From contig CACBCD010000004.1 of NCBI GenBank assembly GCA_902537725.1, forward strand, positions 17,944 to 81,943: a stretch of DNA of 64,000 nucleotides, read 5' to 3'. Positions 44,523 to 53,467 of this stretch are shown here, piece after piece. This DNA is from an uncultured PS1 clade bacterium (GTDB lineage Bacteria > Pseudomonadota > Alphaproteobacteria > MED-G09). A model generated the notes under the pieces. That model searched no databases, had not been told where the DNA came from, and worked only from the letters and a program-made list of their open reading frames with translations. The stretch's first letter is position 1. Every line of letters begins with the position of its first letter. The position numbers and the translations under genes are program-made.

Positions 44523-45658
44523 CTGTTTTCCTTGAGGATTTCTCTAGATATAATAACGTTCATTATTTCGTTAGTACCTTCAAGAATTTGATGAACTCGA
44601 ACATCTCTAAGATTTCTTTCCAAAGGATAGTCTTTTAAGTATCCATAGCCACCATGTATCTGTAAAGCTTCATTAACGATTTTAAAACTCATGTCAGTCA
44701 CAAAACGTTTTGCCATTGCGGCAGCTTTTGTTTTATCAGGTGCGTTATCATCAACTTTATTGGCCGCATCTCTAAGCATTAATCTAGATGCCTCAAGCTC
44801 AGTAGCCATATCAGCAAGCTTAAACTGAATGGATTGAAAATCTTGAATTTTTTTTCCAAATTGCTCCCTATCACCGGCATACTCAACAGCCTTTTCAAAA
44901 GCTGATTGAGCAGTCCCAAGAGAGCACGCAGCGATATTAAGCCTTCCACCATCTAAACCTTTCATGGCAATTTTAAATCCATCACCTTCATTACCTATGA
45001 TATTTTCTGCAGGAACTTTACAGTCTTCAAAAATAACTTGTGCCGTAGGTTGAGAGTTCCATCCCATTTTTTTTTCCTGTGCACCAAAGGATAGTCCAGG
45101 AGTATCTTTTTCTATTAAAAATGTTGAAATTCCTGATGCACTATCATCGCCAGTTCTCACCATTGTTACATAAACATCAGAATAGCCACCTCCAGAAATA
45201 AATGACTTAGTTCCATTAATTACATAAAAGTCACCATCTCTTGTAGCTTTTGTTTTGAGACTTCCTGCATCGGAACCCGCACCAGCTTCAGTCAGGCAGT
45301 ATGAGGCTATTTTATTCATTGAACATAAATCAGGAACAAATTTTTCTTTCAATTCATTTGAAGCAAAACTATCAATCATCCAATTTGCCATATTGTGTAT
45401 TGATAAAAAGGCTGATGTAGAGGTGCAACCTTGACTTAAGGCTTCAAAAATTAAACTCGCATCTAATCTAGATAAACCAGAGCCTCCTAAATCAGGATTT
45501 ACATATATTCCTCCAAAACCGAGAGCCGCAAGCTCTTGTAATGTTTCGATAGGAAATATTTTCTCTTCATCCCATTTTTCTGCATGTGGTGCCATTTTTT
45601 TTAAAGCAAAATCTTTTGCAACGTCATAAAAAGCAATTTGTTCTTCAGATAAATGCAT
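44519..45658 (-). CDS. Acyl-CoA dehydrogenase, probably isobutyryl-CoA dehydrogenase
   Basis: A 379-residue FAD enzyme. MHLSEEQIAFYDVAKDFA, YCLTEAGAGSDAGSL (FAD site), FISGGGYSDVYVTMVRTG, MGWNSQPTAQVIFEDC and QILEGTNEIMNVI, which has the catalytic glutamate, are visible. The FISGGG-x-SDVY-block is that of ACAD8-like isobutyryl-CoA dehydrogenases. It feeds electrons to ETF and makes methacrylyl-CoA. It begins 52 bases after the aldehyde dehydrogenase stop and overlaps the hydrolase by four bases. Confidence 0.92.
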   Translation of the reverse strand: MHLSEEQIAFYDVAKDFALKKMAPHAEKWDEEKIFPIETLQELAALGFGGIYVNPDLGGSGLSRLDASLIFEALSQGCTSTSAFLSIHNMANWMIDSFASNELKEKFVPDLCSMNKIASYCLTEAGAGSDAGSLKTKATRDGDFYVINGTKSFISGGGYSDVYVTMVRTGDDSASGISTFLIEKDTPGLSFGAQEKKMGWNSQPTAQVIFEDCKVPAENIIGNEGDGFKIAMKGLDGGRLNIAACSLGTAQSAFEKAVEYAGDREQFGKKIQDFQSIQFKLADMATELEASRLMLRDAANKVDDNAPDKTKAAAMAKRFVTDMSFKIVNEALQIHGGYGYLKDYPLERNLRDVRVHQILEGTNEIMNVIISREILKENR

Positions 45659-45710
45659 AATATTTTCTAATAGTTAACTTATTTAACTATATACAACTTT
45701 CTTTGATAAT

Positions 45711-47105
45711 TTAATTTATTTTATTCATAATATCACCAAAGAGTTCTTCATCAGACATAAGCTCTTTGGTTTGGCTTAAAGGTTTAGAAACCCATGTCTC
45801 ATTAATTAGATCTCTCCAAGAAATATTATTATTTGTACCATTTCCTCCCCATGATCCACATCCTAGTGAAAATGTTTGTCTCATGCCATTCCATAAATTT
45901 CCACTATTTGATGCTGCTTGAGGTTGATTGACCATAACTCTTGATGTTTTTGTACTGTTAGCAAGTTTCATAATATTTTCATCACTATTAGAGTAAATTC
46001 CACATGAATGACCCTGACCCTGATAAGCTTGTATGTTATTTGTTAATTCAATAGCATGTTCAATATTATCTGCTCTGTATAAAGCCATAATTACTGATAA
46101 TTTTTCCCCTGAGAATGGAAAATCTTTCCCCCAACCTGTTTCAGGTACTATATAAAATCCTGTACCCTCGGGTATCTCGATACCTGCCATGTCAGCAATT
46201 TTTTCTGCTGGCTGAGCAACAATTGCTGTATTTAAATGGCCCTCTTCATCCCAAAGTGTCTCTCTAAGTTTTTGTTTTTGATCTTCATTTACAAGAAAAC
46301 CACCTTTTTCTTTTAATTTTGAAATCATTTCATCGTAAATTGATTCCACTAAAATAACTGAATTATCTGATGAGCAAGAGGCTGCTAAATCAAGGGTTTT
46401 TGATATTCTAATTTTTTCAGAAGCATCATCTAAATCTGCTGTCTCATCAACGGTTATTACAGCATTACCAACTCCAACACCTAGGGCTGGCGTACCGCTT
46501 GAATAAGCCGCATTTACCATTGCACCTCCACCTGTGGCTAATACTCTATCGCATTGGGCCATAAGTTCATTTGTTAGTTCAAGACTCGGTATTTCAATTG
46601 CTTGAACTAAATCAGCAGGAGCTCCACATTTAACAATAGCTTCGCGCATTAAATCACATATCTTCTTATTTGTTAATTTTGCTCTAGGATGAGGAGCAAC
46701 AATAATCGAATTTCTTCCTTTTATTGCATGAATTGATTTAATTACAGGAGTAGCTTCAGGATTCGTAGATGGTGATAAAGCTCCTATTACTCCCATAGGT
46801 TTAGCAATTTTTACAATTGCTCTCTCTGGATCTTCTTCAAGAATACCAACTGACTTATCATCAATTATATCCATAAGTGTAGCACGTGTCTTTCTTTGAA
46901 TTTTTAAAAATTTTCCGTCATAATTGCCTAATTGTGTTTCATCAACTGTAAACTGAGCGATTTCTTCAGCCATTCCTGGTTTTGCTACTGACCAAACCAT
47001 TGCTTTAATAAGCTCGTCAACCTGTTCTTGAGTATAGTTTTCTATTTGTTTTTGAGCTTCTCTTGAACGATTAATTAAAACTTCAATTTCTTTTTTTGCT
47101 GACAT
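45711..47105 (-). CDS. CoA-acylating aldehyde dehydrogenase (SauS/AdhE-like)
   Basis: A 464-residue enzyme of the CoA-acylating aldehyde dehydrogenase family (EutE/AdhE side). TQLGNYDGKFLKIQRKTR, KPMGVIGALSPSTNPEATP, IIVAPHPRAKLT, LATGGGAMVNAAYSSGTP and LAASCSSDNSVIL with nucleophile C244 resemble sulfoacetaldehyde dehydrogenase (acylating) SauS. It would oxidise an aldehyde to its CoA ester with NAD(P). As first gene of the valine operon it may act on methylmalonate semialdehyde or another short aldehyde; mmsA, the usual enzyme for that step, is absent here. The substrate is unproven. Directly upstream is a 22-base tandem repeat. Confidence 0.8.
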   Translation of the reverse strand: MSAKKEIEVLINRSREAQKQIENYTQEQVDELIKAMVWSVAKPGMAEEIAQFTVDETQLGNYDGKFLKIQRKTRATLMDIIDDKSVGILEEDPERAIVKIAKPMGVIGALSPSTNPEATPVIKSIHAIKGRNSIIVAPHPRAKLTNKKICDLMREAIVKCGAPADLVQAIEIPSLELTNELMAQCDRVLATGGGAMVNAAYSSGTPALGVGVGNAVITVDETADLDDASEKIRISKTLDLAASCSSDNSVILVESIYDEMISKLKEKGGFLVNEDQKQKLRETLWDEEGHLNTAIVAQPAEKIADMAGIEIPEGTGFYIVPETGWGKDFPFSGEKLSVIMALYRADNIEHAIELTNNIQAYQGQGHSCGIYSNSDENIMKLANSTKTSRVMVNQPQAASNSGNLWNGMRQTFSLGCGSWGGNGTNNNISWRDLINETWVSKPLSQTKELMSDEELFGDIMNKIN

Positions 47106-47127
47106 TTGAGATACCCCTTAATTAAAA

Positions 47128-47171
47128 TCATTTATTTATTAATTTAATATCATTTATTTATTAATTTAATA
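47128..47171. repeat. Two tandem copies of a 22-base unit
   Basis: A 22-base AT-rich unit beginning TCATTTATTTATT and ending AATTTAATA occurs at 47128-47149 and is repeated exactly at 47150-47171. It lies 23 bases upstream of the first gene of the valine operon, where the leader or promoter should be. Confidence 0.95.
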
Positions 47172-47272
47172 TACAGTAAGTTTTACAATTGATAAAAAAT
47201 ATTTAAAACTGATAAAATATTCATTATTTGAAATAGCAAATCAATAATATTCTGTCGAGAAAATTTACCTTT

Positions 47273-47653
47273 TTAAGCAATATTTTCAACAGGCAACCCT
47301 TTTGATTGCCAATCTGAAAAACCTCCTAAATTATGAACATCGGTAAAGCCAATATCTTTTAAAGCTTTACCTGCAAGTGCAGCCCTTGCGCCAGCAGCAC
47401 AATAAAGAATAATTTTTTTATCTTTTGTAAAGCCCTCAATTCCATTTGGATTAGTTTCTTTATTTTGAAATTCTATTAAACCGCGAGGTATATGAATAGA
47501 ATCTTTTACTTTTCCAGTAAGGGCTAATTCATTTATTTCTCTGGTATCAATTATTAAAGCGCCATTATCTTGCTCTTCTTTGGCTTTTTCTGGAGTAATA
47601 GTTGGCACCTCGTTAAAAGCTTCGTGGATTATTTCTTGAATTGTTCTTACCAT
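47273..47653 (-). CDS. Rhodanese-like domain protein
   Basis: A 126-residue single rhodanese domain. IIDTREINELALTGKVKDSIHIPRG and the active loop YCAAGARAALAG with C85 are plain, and NLGGFSDWQSKGLPVE ends the domain. It moves sulfane sulfur to an acceptor such as cyanide, thioredoxin or another protein. The preceding P450 gene stops ten bases upstream on the same strand, so the two may share a transcript. No signal peptide. Confidence 0.92.
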   Translation of the reverse strand: MVRTIQEIIHEAFNEVPTITPEKAKEEQDNGALIIDTREINELALTGKVKDSIHIPRGLIEFQNKETNPNGIEGFTKDKKIILYCAAGARAALAGKALKDIGFTDVHNLGGFSDWQSKGLPVENIA

Positions 47654-47663
47654 TATATATTCC

Positions 47664-48905
47664 TTATTTGATTTTATATTTTATGGGTAATGATTTCAAA
47701 CCAGATACAAAACTTGCTTTTACCCAAGAGGGTTCACCGTTCAACTCAATTTTTTCAATTCTTTTAAAAAGTTCTTTGTATAAGATTTCCATTTCCATTT
47801 TAGCTAAATGTTTTCCAAGACATAGATGCGCTCCGTAACCAAATGCCAAATGTTTATTTGGAGATCTATCAACTTTAAATTTAAATGGTTCATCAAAAAC
47901 TTCCTCATCTCTATTACCTGATGGATAAACTAGTAATATTGATTCATCTTTTTTAATTTGTTTATCACCAATCAAGCAATCTTCTGTTGCAGTTCTGAAG
48001 AAATTTTTCACCGGTGTAACCCATCTAATAGTTTCATCTACAGCCATTGGCATAAGAGATGGATTTTCTTTCAATTTTTTTAATTGATCTGGATTTTCTA
48101 TTAACGCAAGAACTCCTCCAGCTGTAGAGGATGACGTTGTATCATGGCCGGCAGTTGCAATAATTGTGTAATATGACATAGCCTCTAAATACCCAATTTG
48201 TTCACCTTTAAAATCAGCATTTGCTATCACAGTTGCCACATCGTCTGTAGGATTTTTTCTCCTTTCCTCAGTTAGAGCGGTAAAATAGTTAAAGAAATCA
48301 GCAATCACATTACTATTAATACTTTCCTCTTCTGAACGTTTCATATCCTCATCATTACCACCAAAAAGTTGTTGGGTAAGTTTAAGCATTAGATTTTCAT
48401 CCTCTGAAGGTACTCCTAAAATAGTCATAATTACCCTTAAAGGGTATAATGCTGATATGTCATTAACAAAATCACACTCAGAGCCTGAATCAAGCATTTT
48501 ATCAACATAATCTTTAGCTAATAGTTCGATGTCAGATTTAAGTTTGATTAGATTGGGAGGTGAAAACCATGATTGTGTCATAGCCCTGTAGATTTTATGA
48601 TCAGGATTATCCATGTGAACTAATGTTCTTACTAGAAGATGACTGCCCCCTGTAAATTCCTTAATATAATTTTCTGCAGTAATGTCCATTAAGGTTGTTC
48701 TGGGATGATTTATAAAAAAATCATTCTTTAATTCAATATCCGATATGTCAGAGTGCTTTGTGATTGCCCAAAAAGGTCTATAATTTTCTGGTTCAAGCCA
48801 ACAAACAGGATCATTTTCACGCATGGATTTTAAAATATTATGGAGTTCATCCTCATTTGTATAAGTTTCAGGATATGCAATTTTCTCATAACCATTATTT
48901 GTCAT
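47664..48905 (-). CDS. Cytochrome P450
   Basis: A 413-residue soluble bacterial P450. The I-helix is AGHDTTSSSTAGG, the ExxR is DETIRW, and the haem loop FGYGAHLCLGKHLA has the iron-ligand C362. The length and the PLRVIMTILGVPSEDE block are typical of bacterial class I P450s that take electrons from a ferredoxin. No ferredoxin or reductase gene is near. Likely a hydroxylase of a hydrophobic substrate. ATG 48905 is preferred to a TTG two codons upstream. A small gene of unknown function lies 22 bases upstream. Confidence 0.95.
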   Translation of the reverse strand: MTNNGYEKIAYPETYTNEDELHNILKSMRENDPVCWLEPENYRPFWAITKHSDISDIELKNDFFINHPRTTLMDITAENYIKEFTGGSHLLVRTLVHMDNPDHKIYRAMTQSWFSPPNLIKLKSDIELLAKDYVDKMLDSGSECDFVNDISALYPLRVIMTILGVPSEDENLMLKLTQQLFGGNDEDMKRSEEESINSNVIADFFNYFTALTEERRKNPTDDVATVIANADFKGEQIGYLEAMSYYTIIATAGHDTTSSSTAGGVLALIENPDQLKKLKENPSLMPMAVDETIRWVTPVKNFFRTATEDCLIGDKQIKKDESILLVYPSGNRDEEVFDEPFKFKVDRSPNKHLAFGYGAHLCLGKHLAKMEMEILYKELFKRIEKIELNGEPSWVKASFVSGLKSLPIKYKIK

Positions 48906-48926
48906 TAGCAAGCCTTACTATTTAAT

Positions 48927-49136
48927 TTAGTCTTCTCTAATTTTTTGATCAATTTGTATGATATTTACAAAACGTGGTTTTCCTGAACCGTTAATACTAA
49001 AAGGAGTGCCCTCAATTTCTTGAATTTCTGTCATTGCATCTTGCATTGATGTTACTGCGATAGTATTTTGTACCATCTCGCCTTTAACATTCATCCAATC
49101 TACTAAGTATCTATATGTTGTTTCAATAAAGTTCAA
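48927..49136 (-). CDS. Small protein of unknown function upstream of P450
   Basis: About 69 residues, not recognised. It reads like a mixed alpha/beta protein with IQEIEGTPFSINGSGKPRFVNIIQID toward the end and no cysteines, so it is not a ferredoxin. TTG 49136 is chosen because GAGGAA lies six bases upstream; a TTG at 49148 would overlap that site. It sits between the RND permease gene and the P450 gene, 22 bases from the latter, and may be co-transcribed with it. Confidence 0.6.
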   Translation of the reverse strand: MNFIETTYRYLVDWMNVKGEMVQNTIAVTSMQDAMTEIQEIEGTPFSINGSGKPRFVNIIQIDQKIRED

Positions 49137-49184
49137 TTTCTTCCTCAATTAATTGGGGCTAAACATTATGCTATAAAATCTCTT

Positions 49185-52100
49185 TTATGTCGAGATTTTG
49201 CTAATTTGTCTTCTAGAGGTCTCTTTAATTTGGCTAATGTAGTTTCTAATATCGTCACCTATTAAATACAAACAAGGAACAAGAATTAATGTGACTGATG
49301 AAGAGAGGGCAACACCAAATGATAAAGATATGACTGCAGGTTTAAGGAAATTAGCTTGAACAGATGGTTCTAACATCATTGGCATAAGGCCAACAAAAGT
49401 AGTAATTGAAGTGATGACAATTGGTCTAAATCTAGTAACGCCTGACTCCACTATACATTCTAGGATATGCTTTCCACTGCTTTTTAATCTATTTATATTA
49501 TCTACCAATACAAGGTTATCGTTAACTACAACACCGCAAGCTGCTCCTATTCCCCAATAAGAAATCATCGAGAGTCCTTTACCAAAAATAATATGACCAA
49601 GAACAGCTCCGCCAAAACCAAATGGAAGTGCAGAAAGGATAATTATTGGTAAAAAGTAAGATCTAAAAGCAATTGATAAAATTGCAAACATTGCGAAAAC
49701 GGCGATTATTATTAAATATCGAATCTCAGCAAAAAACTCATCTTCTCCTTCAGACTCTCCTCCGAGTCTCCATGAGGCACCTGGAAATCTTGTCTTCCAA
49801 CCAGGAAGATAATCTTCCCTTAATTCAGTGAGTATTTGGGTTTTAAAGTCACCTCTAATCTGAGTACTAACTGATGCACTAATTAAACCGTCAATTCTTT
49901 CAATCTTTTGAACTCCAGGGGATTGTTGAATTGATGCAACAGATAAAAATGGAACTTCTCTTCCATCAGGGGTTCTTATTCTAAACTTTGATAAACTTTC
50001 CAGAGATCTTCTTAATTTCTTTGGATAATGAACCATGACTTTTACATCCTCGCCATTTCTAGGGAGTCTTTGTACTTCTTCACCATAATATGCTTGTCTG
50101 AGTTGTCTTGAAATTTCACCAAGTGTTAACCCTAATTTTTCTGCATTAGGTCTTACTGATATTTGAATTTCAGTAAACGAACTATTTAGACTATTTCTTA
50201 CATCATAAGTTGCAGAATAAGACCTTAAATTATTAATAAAATCATTTAATGCAGGTATTAGATCCTCAGATTTTGTTGCGGTAATATTAAAATTAAGATC
50301 TGCATCAGTTGGATTACGACCAATATCTTTAGAAACATCAAGACCTTCAGCGTCAGGTATATCGCCAATTTTTTCTCTAAGAATATCTGCTATTTCTGTT
50401 GCTGATGCTTTTCTATCGCTTGGAGAATAGAGGTTAAAATATGCTCTAATTGAGGAACCAGTTGCATTAATATAAGTATTTTCTATGCTATTATCTTTAT
50501 TTTCGTAATATTTTTCTGTTTCTATTCCTGCATTTTCAATAATTTTTGATACTTCTAGTGTTCTTTCAAAGGGCGATCCATCTGGCAGTTTTACACTTAC
50601 CAATATTTCATCGTCTTCAATTTTTGGAAGAAATGATTTACTTATCCAGGATGAACCCGAAAAAGTAAAAATAATTATTAAAAAGCTAAGAAAAAATGAA
50701 ATTGTTAAATATCTTCTTTTTAGAGAAGATATTAATATTGGCATATAATTAATTTTGCCAAAATCAACGAGACTTTGAGCAAGTCTTTTTTGAAATTTTG
50801 CTAATTTCGATTCATTTTTATTTGCTTTTAGGTTTGACAAATGAGCTGGCAGGATACAGAAAGCCTCTAAAAGGGAAAAAGCCAAAGCAAGTAAAACAAT
50901 AATTGATATATTTTGAACAAATTGAACTTGCCAACCAGTTAAAAATAACCAAGGAGCAAAGGCAATCATAGAGGTTATAACTGCAAAAAATACTGGTTTT
51001 GAAACTAAATAAGCCCCCATGATTGCTGCATCAGCACCTTCTCGACCTTTCTCATTTTCTGAATGAATATTCTCACCAACAATTATCGCATCATCAACAA
51101 CAATTCCTATAACCAGAAGGAATGCAAAAAGCGATATTACATTTAATGATACATCATTTGATGGAAGAAAAATAAATGTTCCAGCAAATGCAGTTAAAAT
51201 CCCTACAGCACACCAAAATGCAACAATTGGTCTTAAAAACATCATGAGAACAATAAATACTAAGAATAATCCCCCAAAGGCACTTTTTGAAATTAGCGAC
51301 ATTCTATCTTTATAAAGGTCAGATGTATCAGACCATAAAGATAGATTGACTCCTTGTTCCATATTTTTCTGTGCATTCGGAAGCCAGTTGTAAACAGCCT
51401 CTGATGTCTTAACAACATTCATATTATCAGTTGATAGGACCTGAACAAGAAATGACAATTCTCCATTAAATGAGGCTCTTAGATTTTTATCCTCAAAACC
51501 ATCAACAACTCTAGCTATGTCAGAAACTTTTAGAGTACCACCATCCGATGTTTGCCTAATTATGATTTTATCAAAATCTTTTTTTGTATCAGCTAAATTT
51601 CTTGTGGTTAATTGAATGGTACCATTTTCACCCTTAATACTACCCAATGATGTGTTAATTGATGATTTTCTGACTGCTTGAGCAACCTGATCAAATGTAA
51701 CATTATATCGCCTCATCGCATTTTCAGAAAGTTCAATTGATATTTCCTCTTTTCTACTTCCTTGAACTTCAACAATATCGACATGATCTAAAAGTGATAG
51801 CTCATCTCTTATTTTTTCTGCTGCTCTAATTAGTTTCTTTTCAGAAGTATTTCCATGAACAGCAAGTGTGACTAAAGGTATTCTAAATGACTCATCAGAA
51901 ACTGTTGGGGGTAAAACCCCATCTGGTATTGACTCAATTGAGTCTACTTTTCGTTTTATATCTTGAATAAGCTTATCAACCCCTGAGCCTGAGGTTGCCT
52001 CAACAAGAATTGAGCCTAAATTTTCTCTAGCAGTTGATGTTACTTTTTTTATTTCCTCTAGATCAGTAAGAGATTCCTCAACCCTTACAAGAATTTGGTC

Positions 52101-52283
52101 TTCAATTTCTTTTGGTGATGCACCTGGCCATCCATATTTAATTGAAACTACTGGAGCAGTTATTATTGGGAAAACTTCCTTTTCAACTCTAAAAAAATTT
52201 AAAATTCCAATAATAATTATACTAAACATTAAGAGATTAGCTGCTTTAGAATTTCTTACCCACCATGAAATAATTTTTAACAT
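49185..52283 (-). CDS. RND efflux pump permease (AcrB/HAE1-like)
   Basis: A 1032-residue inner membrane pump with twelve membrane segments and two large periplasmic loops. VVSIKYGWPGASPKEIEDQI is the classic first-loop block. VIGIVVDDAIIVGENIHSE holds the proton-relay DD of helix IV. GIGAACGVVVNDNLVLVDNI and SGVTRFRPIVITSITTFVGLMPM are the matching blocks of the second half. It exports substrates with proton entry. It is five bases after the adaptor gene and forms a complete tripartite set. Drug, lipid and metal pumps share this pattern; the DD pair fits drug or lipid type. Confidence 0.95.
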   Translation of the reverse strand: MLKIISWWVRNSKAANLLMFSIIIIGILNFFRVEKEVFPIITAPVVSIKYGWPGASPKEIEDQILVRVEESLTDLEEIKKVTSTARENLGSILVEATSGSGVDKLIQDIKRKVDSIESIPDGVLPPTVSDESFRIPLVTLAVHGNTSEKKLIRAAEKIRDELSLLDHVDIVEVQGSRKEEISIELSENAMRRYNVTFDQVAQAVRKSSINTSLGSIKGENGTIQLTTRNLADTKKDFDKIIIRQTSDGGTLKVSDIARVVDGFEDKNLRASFNGELSFLVQVLSTDNMNVVKTSEAVYNWLPNAQKNMEQGVNLSLWSDTSDLYKDRMSLISKSAFGGLFLVFIVLMMFLRPIVAFWCAVGILTAFAGTFIFLPSNDVSLNVISLFAFLLVIGIVVDDAIIVGENIHSENEKGREGADAAIMGAYLVSKPVFFAVITSMIAFAPWLFLTGWQVQFVQNISIIVLLALAFSLLEAFCILPAHLSNLKANKNESKLAKFQKRLAQSLVDFGKINYMPILISSLKRRYLTISFFLSFLIIIFTFSGSSWISKSFLPKIEDDEILVSVKLPDGSPFERTLEVSKIIENAGIETEKYYENKDNSIENTYINATGSSIRAYFNLYSPSDRKASATEIADILREKIGDIPDAEGLDVSKDIGRNPTDADLNFNITATKSEDLIPALNDFINNLRSYSATYDVRNSLNSSFTEIQISVRPNAEKLGLTLGEISRQLRQAYYGEEVQRLPRNGEDVKVMVHYPKKLRRSLESLSKFRIRTPDGREVPFLSVASIQQSPGVQKIERIDGLISASVSTQIRGDFKTQILTELREDYLPGWKTRFPGASWRLGGESEGEDEFFAEIRYLIIIAVFAMFAILSIAFRSYFLPIIILSALPFGFGGAVLGHIIFGKGLSMISYWGIGAACGVVVNDNLVLVDNINRLKSSGKHILECIVESGVTRFRPIVITSITTFVGLMPMMLEPSVQANFLKPAVISLSFGVALSSSVTLILVPCLYLIGDDIRNYISQIKETSRRQISKIST

Positions 52284-52288
52284 CTAAG

Positions 52289-53467
52289 CTACCTATTTAT
52301 ATCCTTATTTAGCAAAATTGGTTTAAGTGCCATTCCAGCTTTTGCATTATTTAGAGGCGAAACAACCACTCTTTCCCCTTCAGAAATTTCTCCTTTAATA
52401 ATTACATAATCGTTTTCTGTTCCAAGTACTTCTATTTTTCTTATTTCTAGACTATCACTCGCGTTAATAATAAATATATCTGAATTATTATTAATTGCAG
52501 AGTTAGGAACTAAAAAACCGTCTCTAATAGTTTTACCCTCAATTACTGCATCAACAAACATTCCTATGGCAAGTGGAGGAGATTGTTGATATGGATTAAC
52601 AACCTCAGCATAAACATATACTAACCTAGTTAAGGGATCAATTGAGCCAGAAGTTCGTACAATTCTTCCTGTCCATTCAGATTTTTTATTTGAGACTAAA
52701 GAGTAAAAATTAACCTTTGGACCTGAAAATACTTTCTCTTCTTCATAAGCCAAAGGCAAACCTAAATAAGATAATTCAGTATCAGTTAGTGGCAATGCTA
52801 TTAGAACTTCTTCAGTCGAAAACGCCGTTGCAAGAATGCTTCCTGTTCCAACAAATTGACCTACTCCTGTCTTTTTTTGACGAATTATTCCTTGAAATGG
52901 AAGTTTAACAACAGTTCTTTCTAAGTTTAGTTTTGCTTTTTCTAAATCCGCTAATGCTGCTTTTTCTGCTGCCTCAGCCTCTTTAAGTTGAGGTATCCTT
53001 AGAGTAAGAGGGCTTGCTTCACCGAGTCCAAGTTCTTCCCAGTCATTCTTGGCAAGTTCACTTTCAGCTATTTCTCTTTCTAATAATTTACTGGCTTGAG
53101 CAACTCTAGATTCTGCTGAAATAACAGCTAATTTATAATCTCTATCATCAATCCAGACCAGGGGTGATCCAGCCTTGATAATTCCACCATCAACAAATTC
53201 GTTAGCCGCTTTAACAATTTGTCCAGAAACTTGAGAGATCAAATTAATTTCATTTAAAGGTCTAACTTCTCCATTGGTTAAAATCTTAAGTTTTATATCT
53301 TTTTTTGAAATAACTTCATAAAATACTGGTGTAGGTTTAGGCAGCTCAATACCCTTTTGAGGTTTAGGGCTTGATACTGAAATTACAAACGCAAAAAAAG
53401 AACCAATCAAAATAATTAATATTGGAGCTATTCTTGAACCAATAATATATTGGAATAATCTTTTCAT
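52289..53467 (-). CDS. RND periplasmic adaptor (membrane fusion protein)
   Basis: A 392-residue HlyD/AcrA-type adaptor. A membrane anchor or signal lies at residues 13-32. The lipoyl half-motifs are VSGQIVKAANEFVDGGIIKAG and ERTVVKLPFQGIIRQKKTG, split by a coiled-coil hairpin from about 100 to 170 (AQASKLLEREIAESELA). The beta-barrel and MP domains follow (VNPYQQSPPLAIGMFVDAVI). It joins the pump to the outer membrane channel. The gene overlaps the channel gene by four bases and precedes the pump by five. Confidence 0.94.
   Translation of the reverse strand: MKRLFQYIIGSRIAPILIILIGSFFAFVISVSSPKPQKGIELPKPTPVFYEVISKKDIKLKILTNGEVRPLNEINLISQVSGQIVKAANEFVDGGIIKAGSPLVWIDDRDYKLAVISAESRVAQASKLLEREIAESELAKNDWEELGLGEASPLTLRIPQLKEAEAAEKAALADLEKAKLNLERTVVKLPFQGIIRQKKTGVGQFVGTGSILATAFSTEEVLIALPLTDTELSYLGLPLAYEEEKVFSGPKVNFYSLVSNKKSEWTGRIVRTSGSIDPLTRLVYVYAEVVNPYQQSPPLAIGMFVDAVIEGKTIRDGFLVPNSAINNNSDIFIINASDSLEIRKIEVLGTENDYVIIKGEISEGERVVVSPLNNAKAGMALKPILLNKDINR

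Noticed and set aside
38275..47105. Complete taurine or sulfonate degradation pathway
   Set aside because: Only a class III aminotransferase and a SauS-like dehydrogenase are present, 6 kb apart and on opposite strands; no sulfite-releasing or sulfonate-exporting gene is near.
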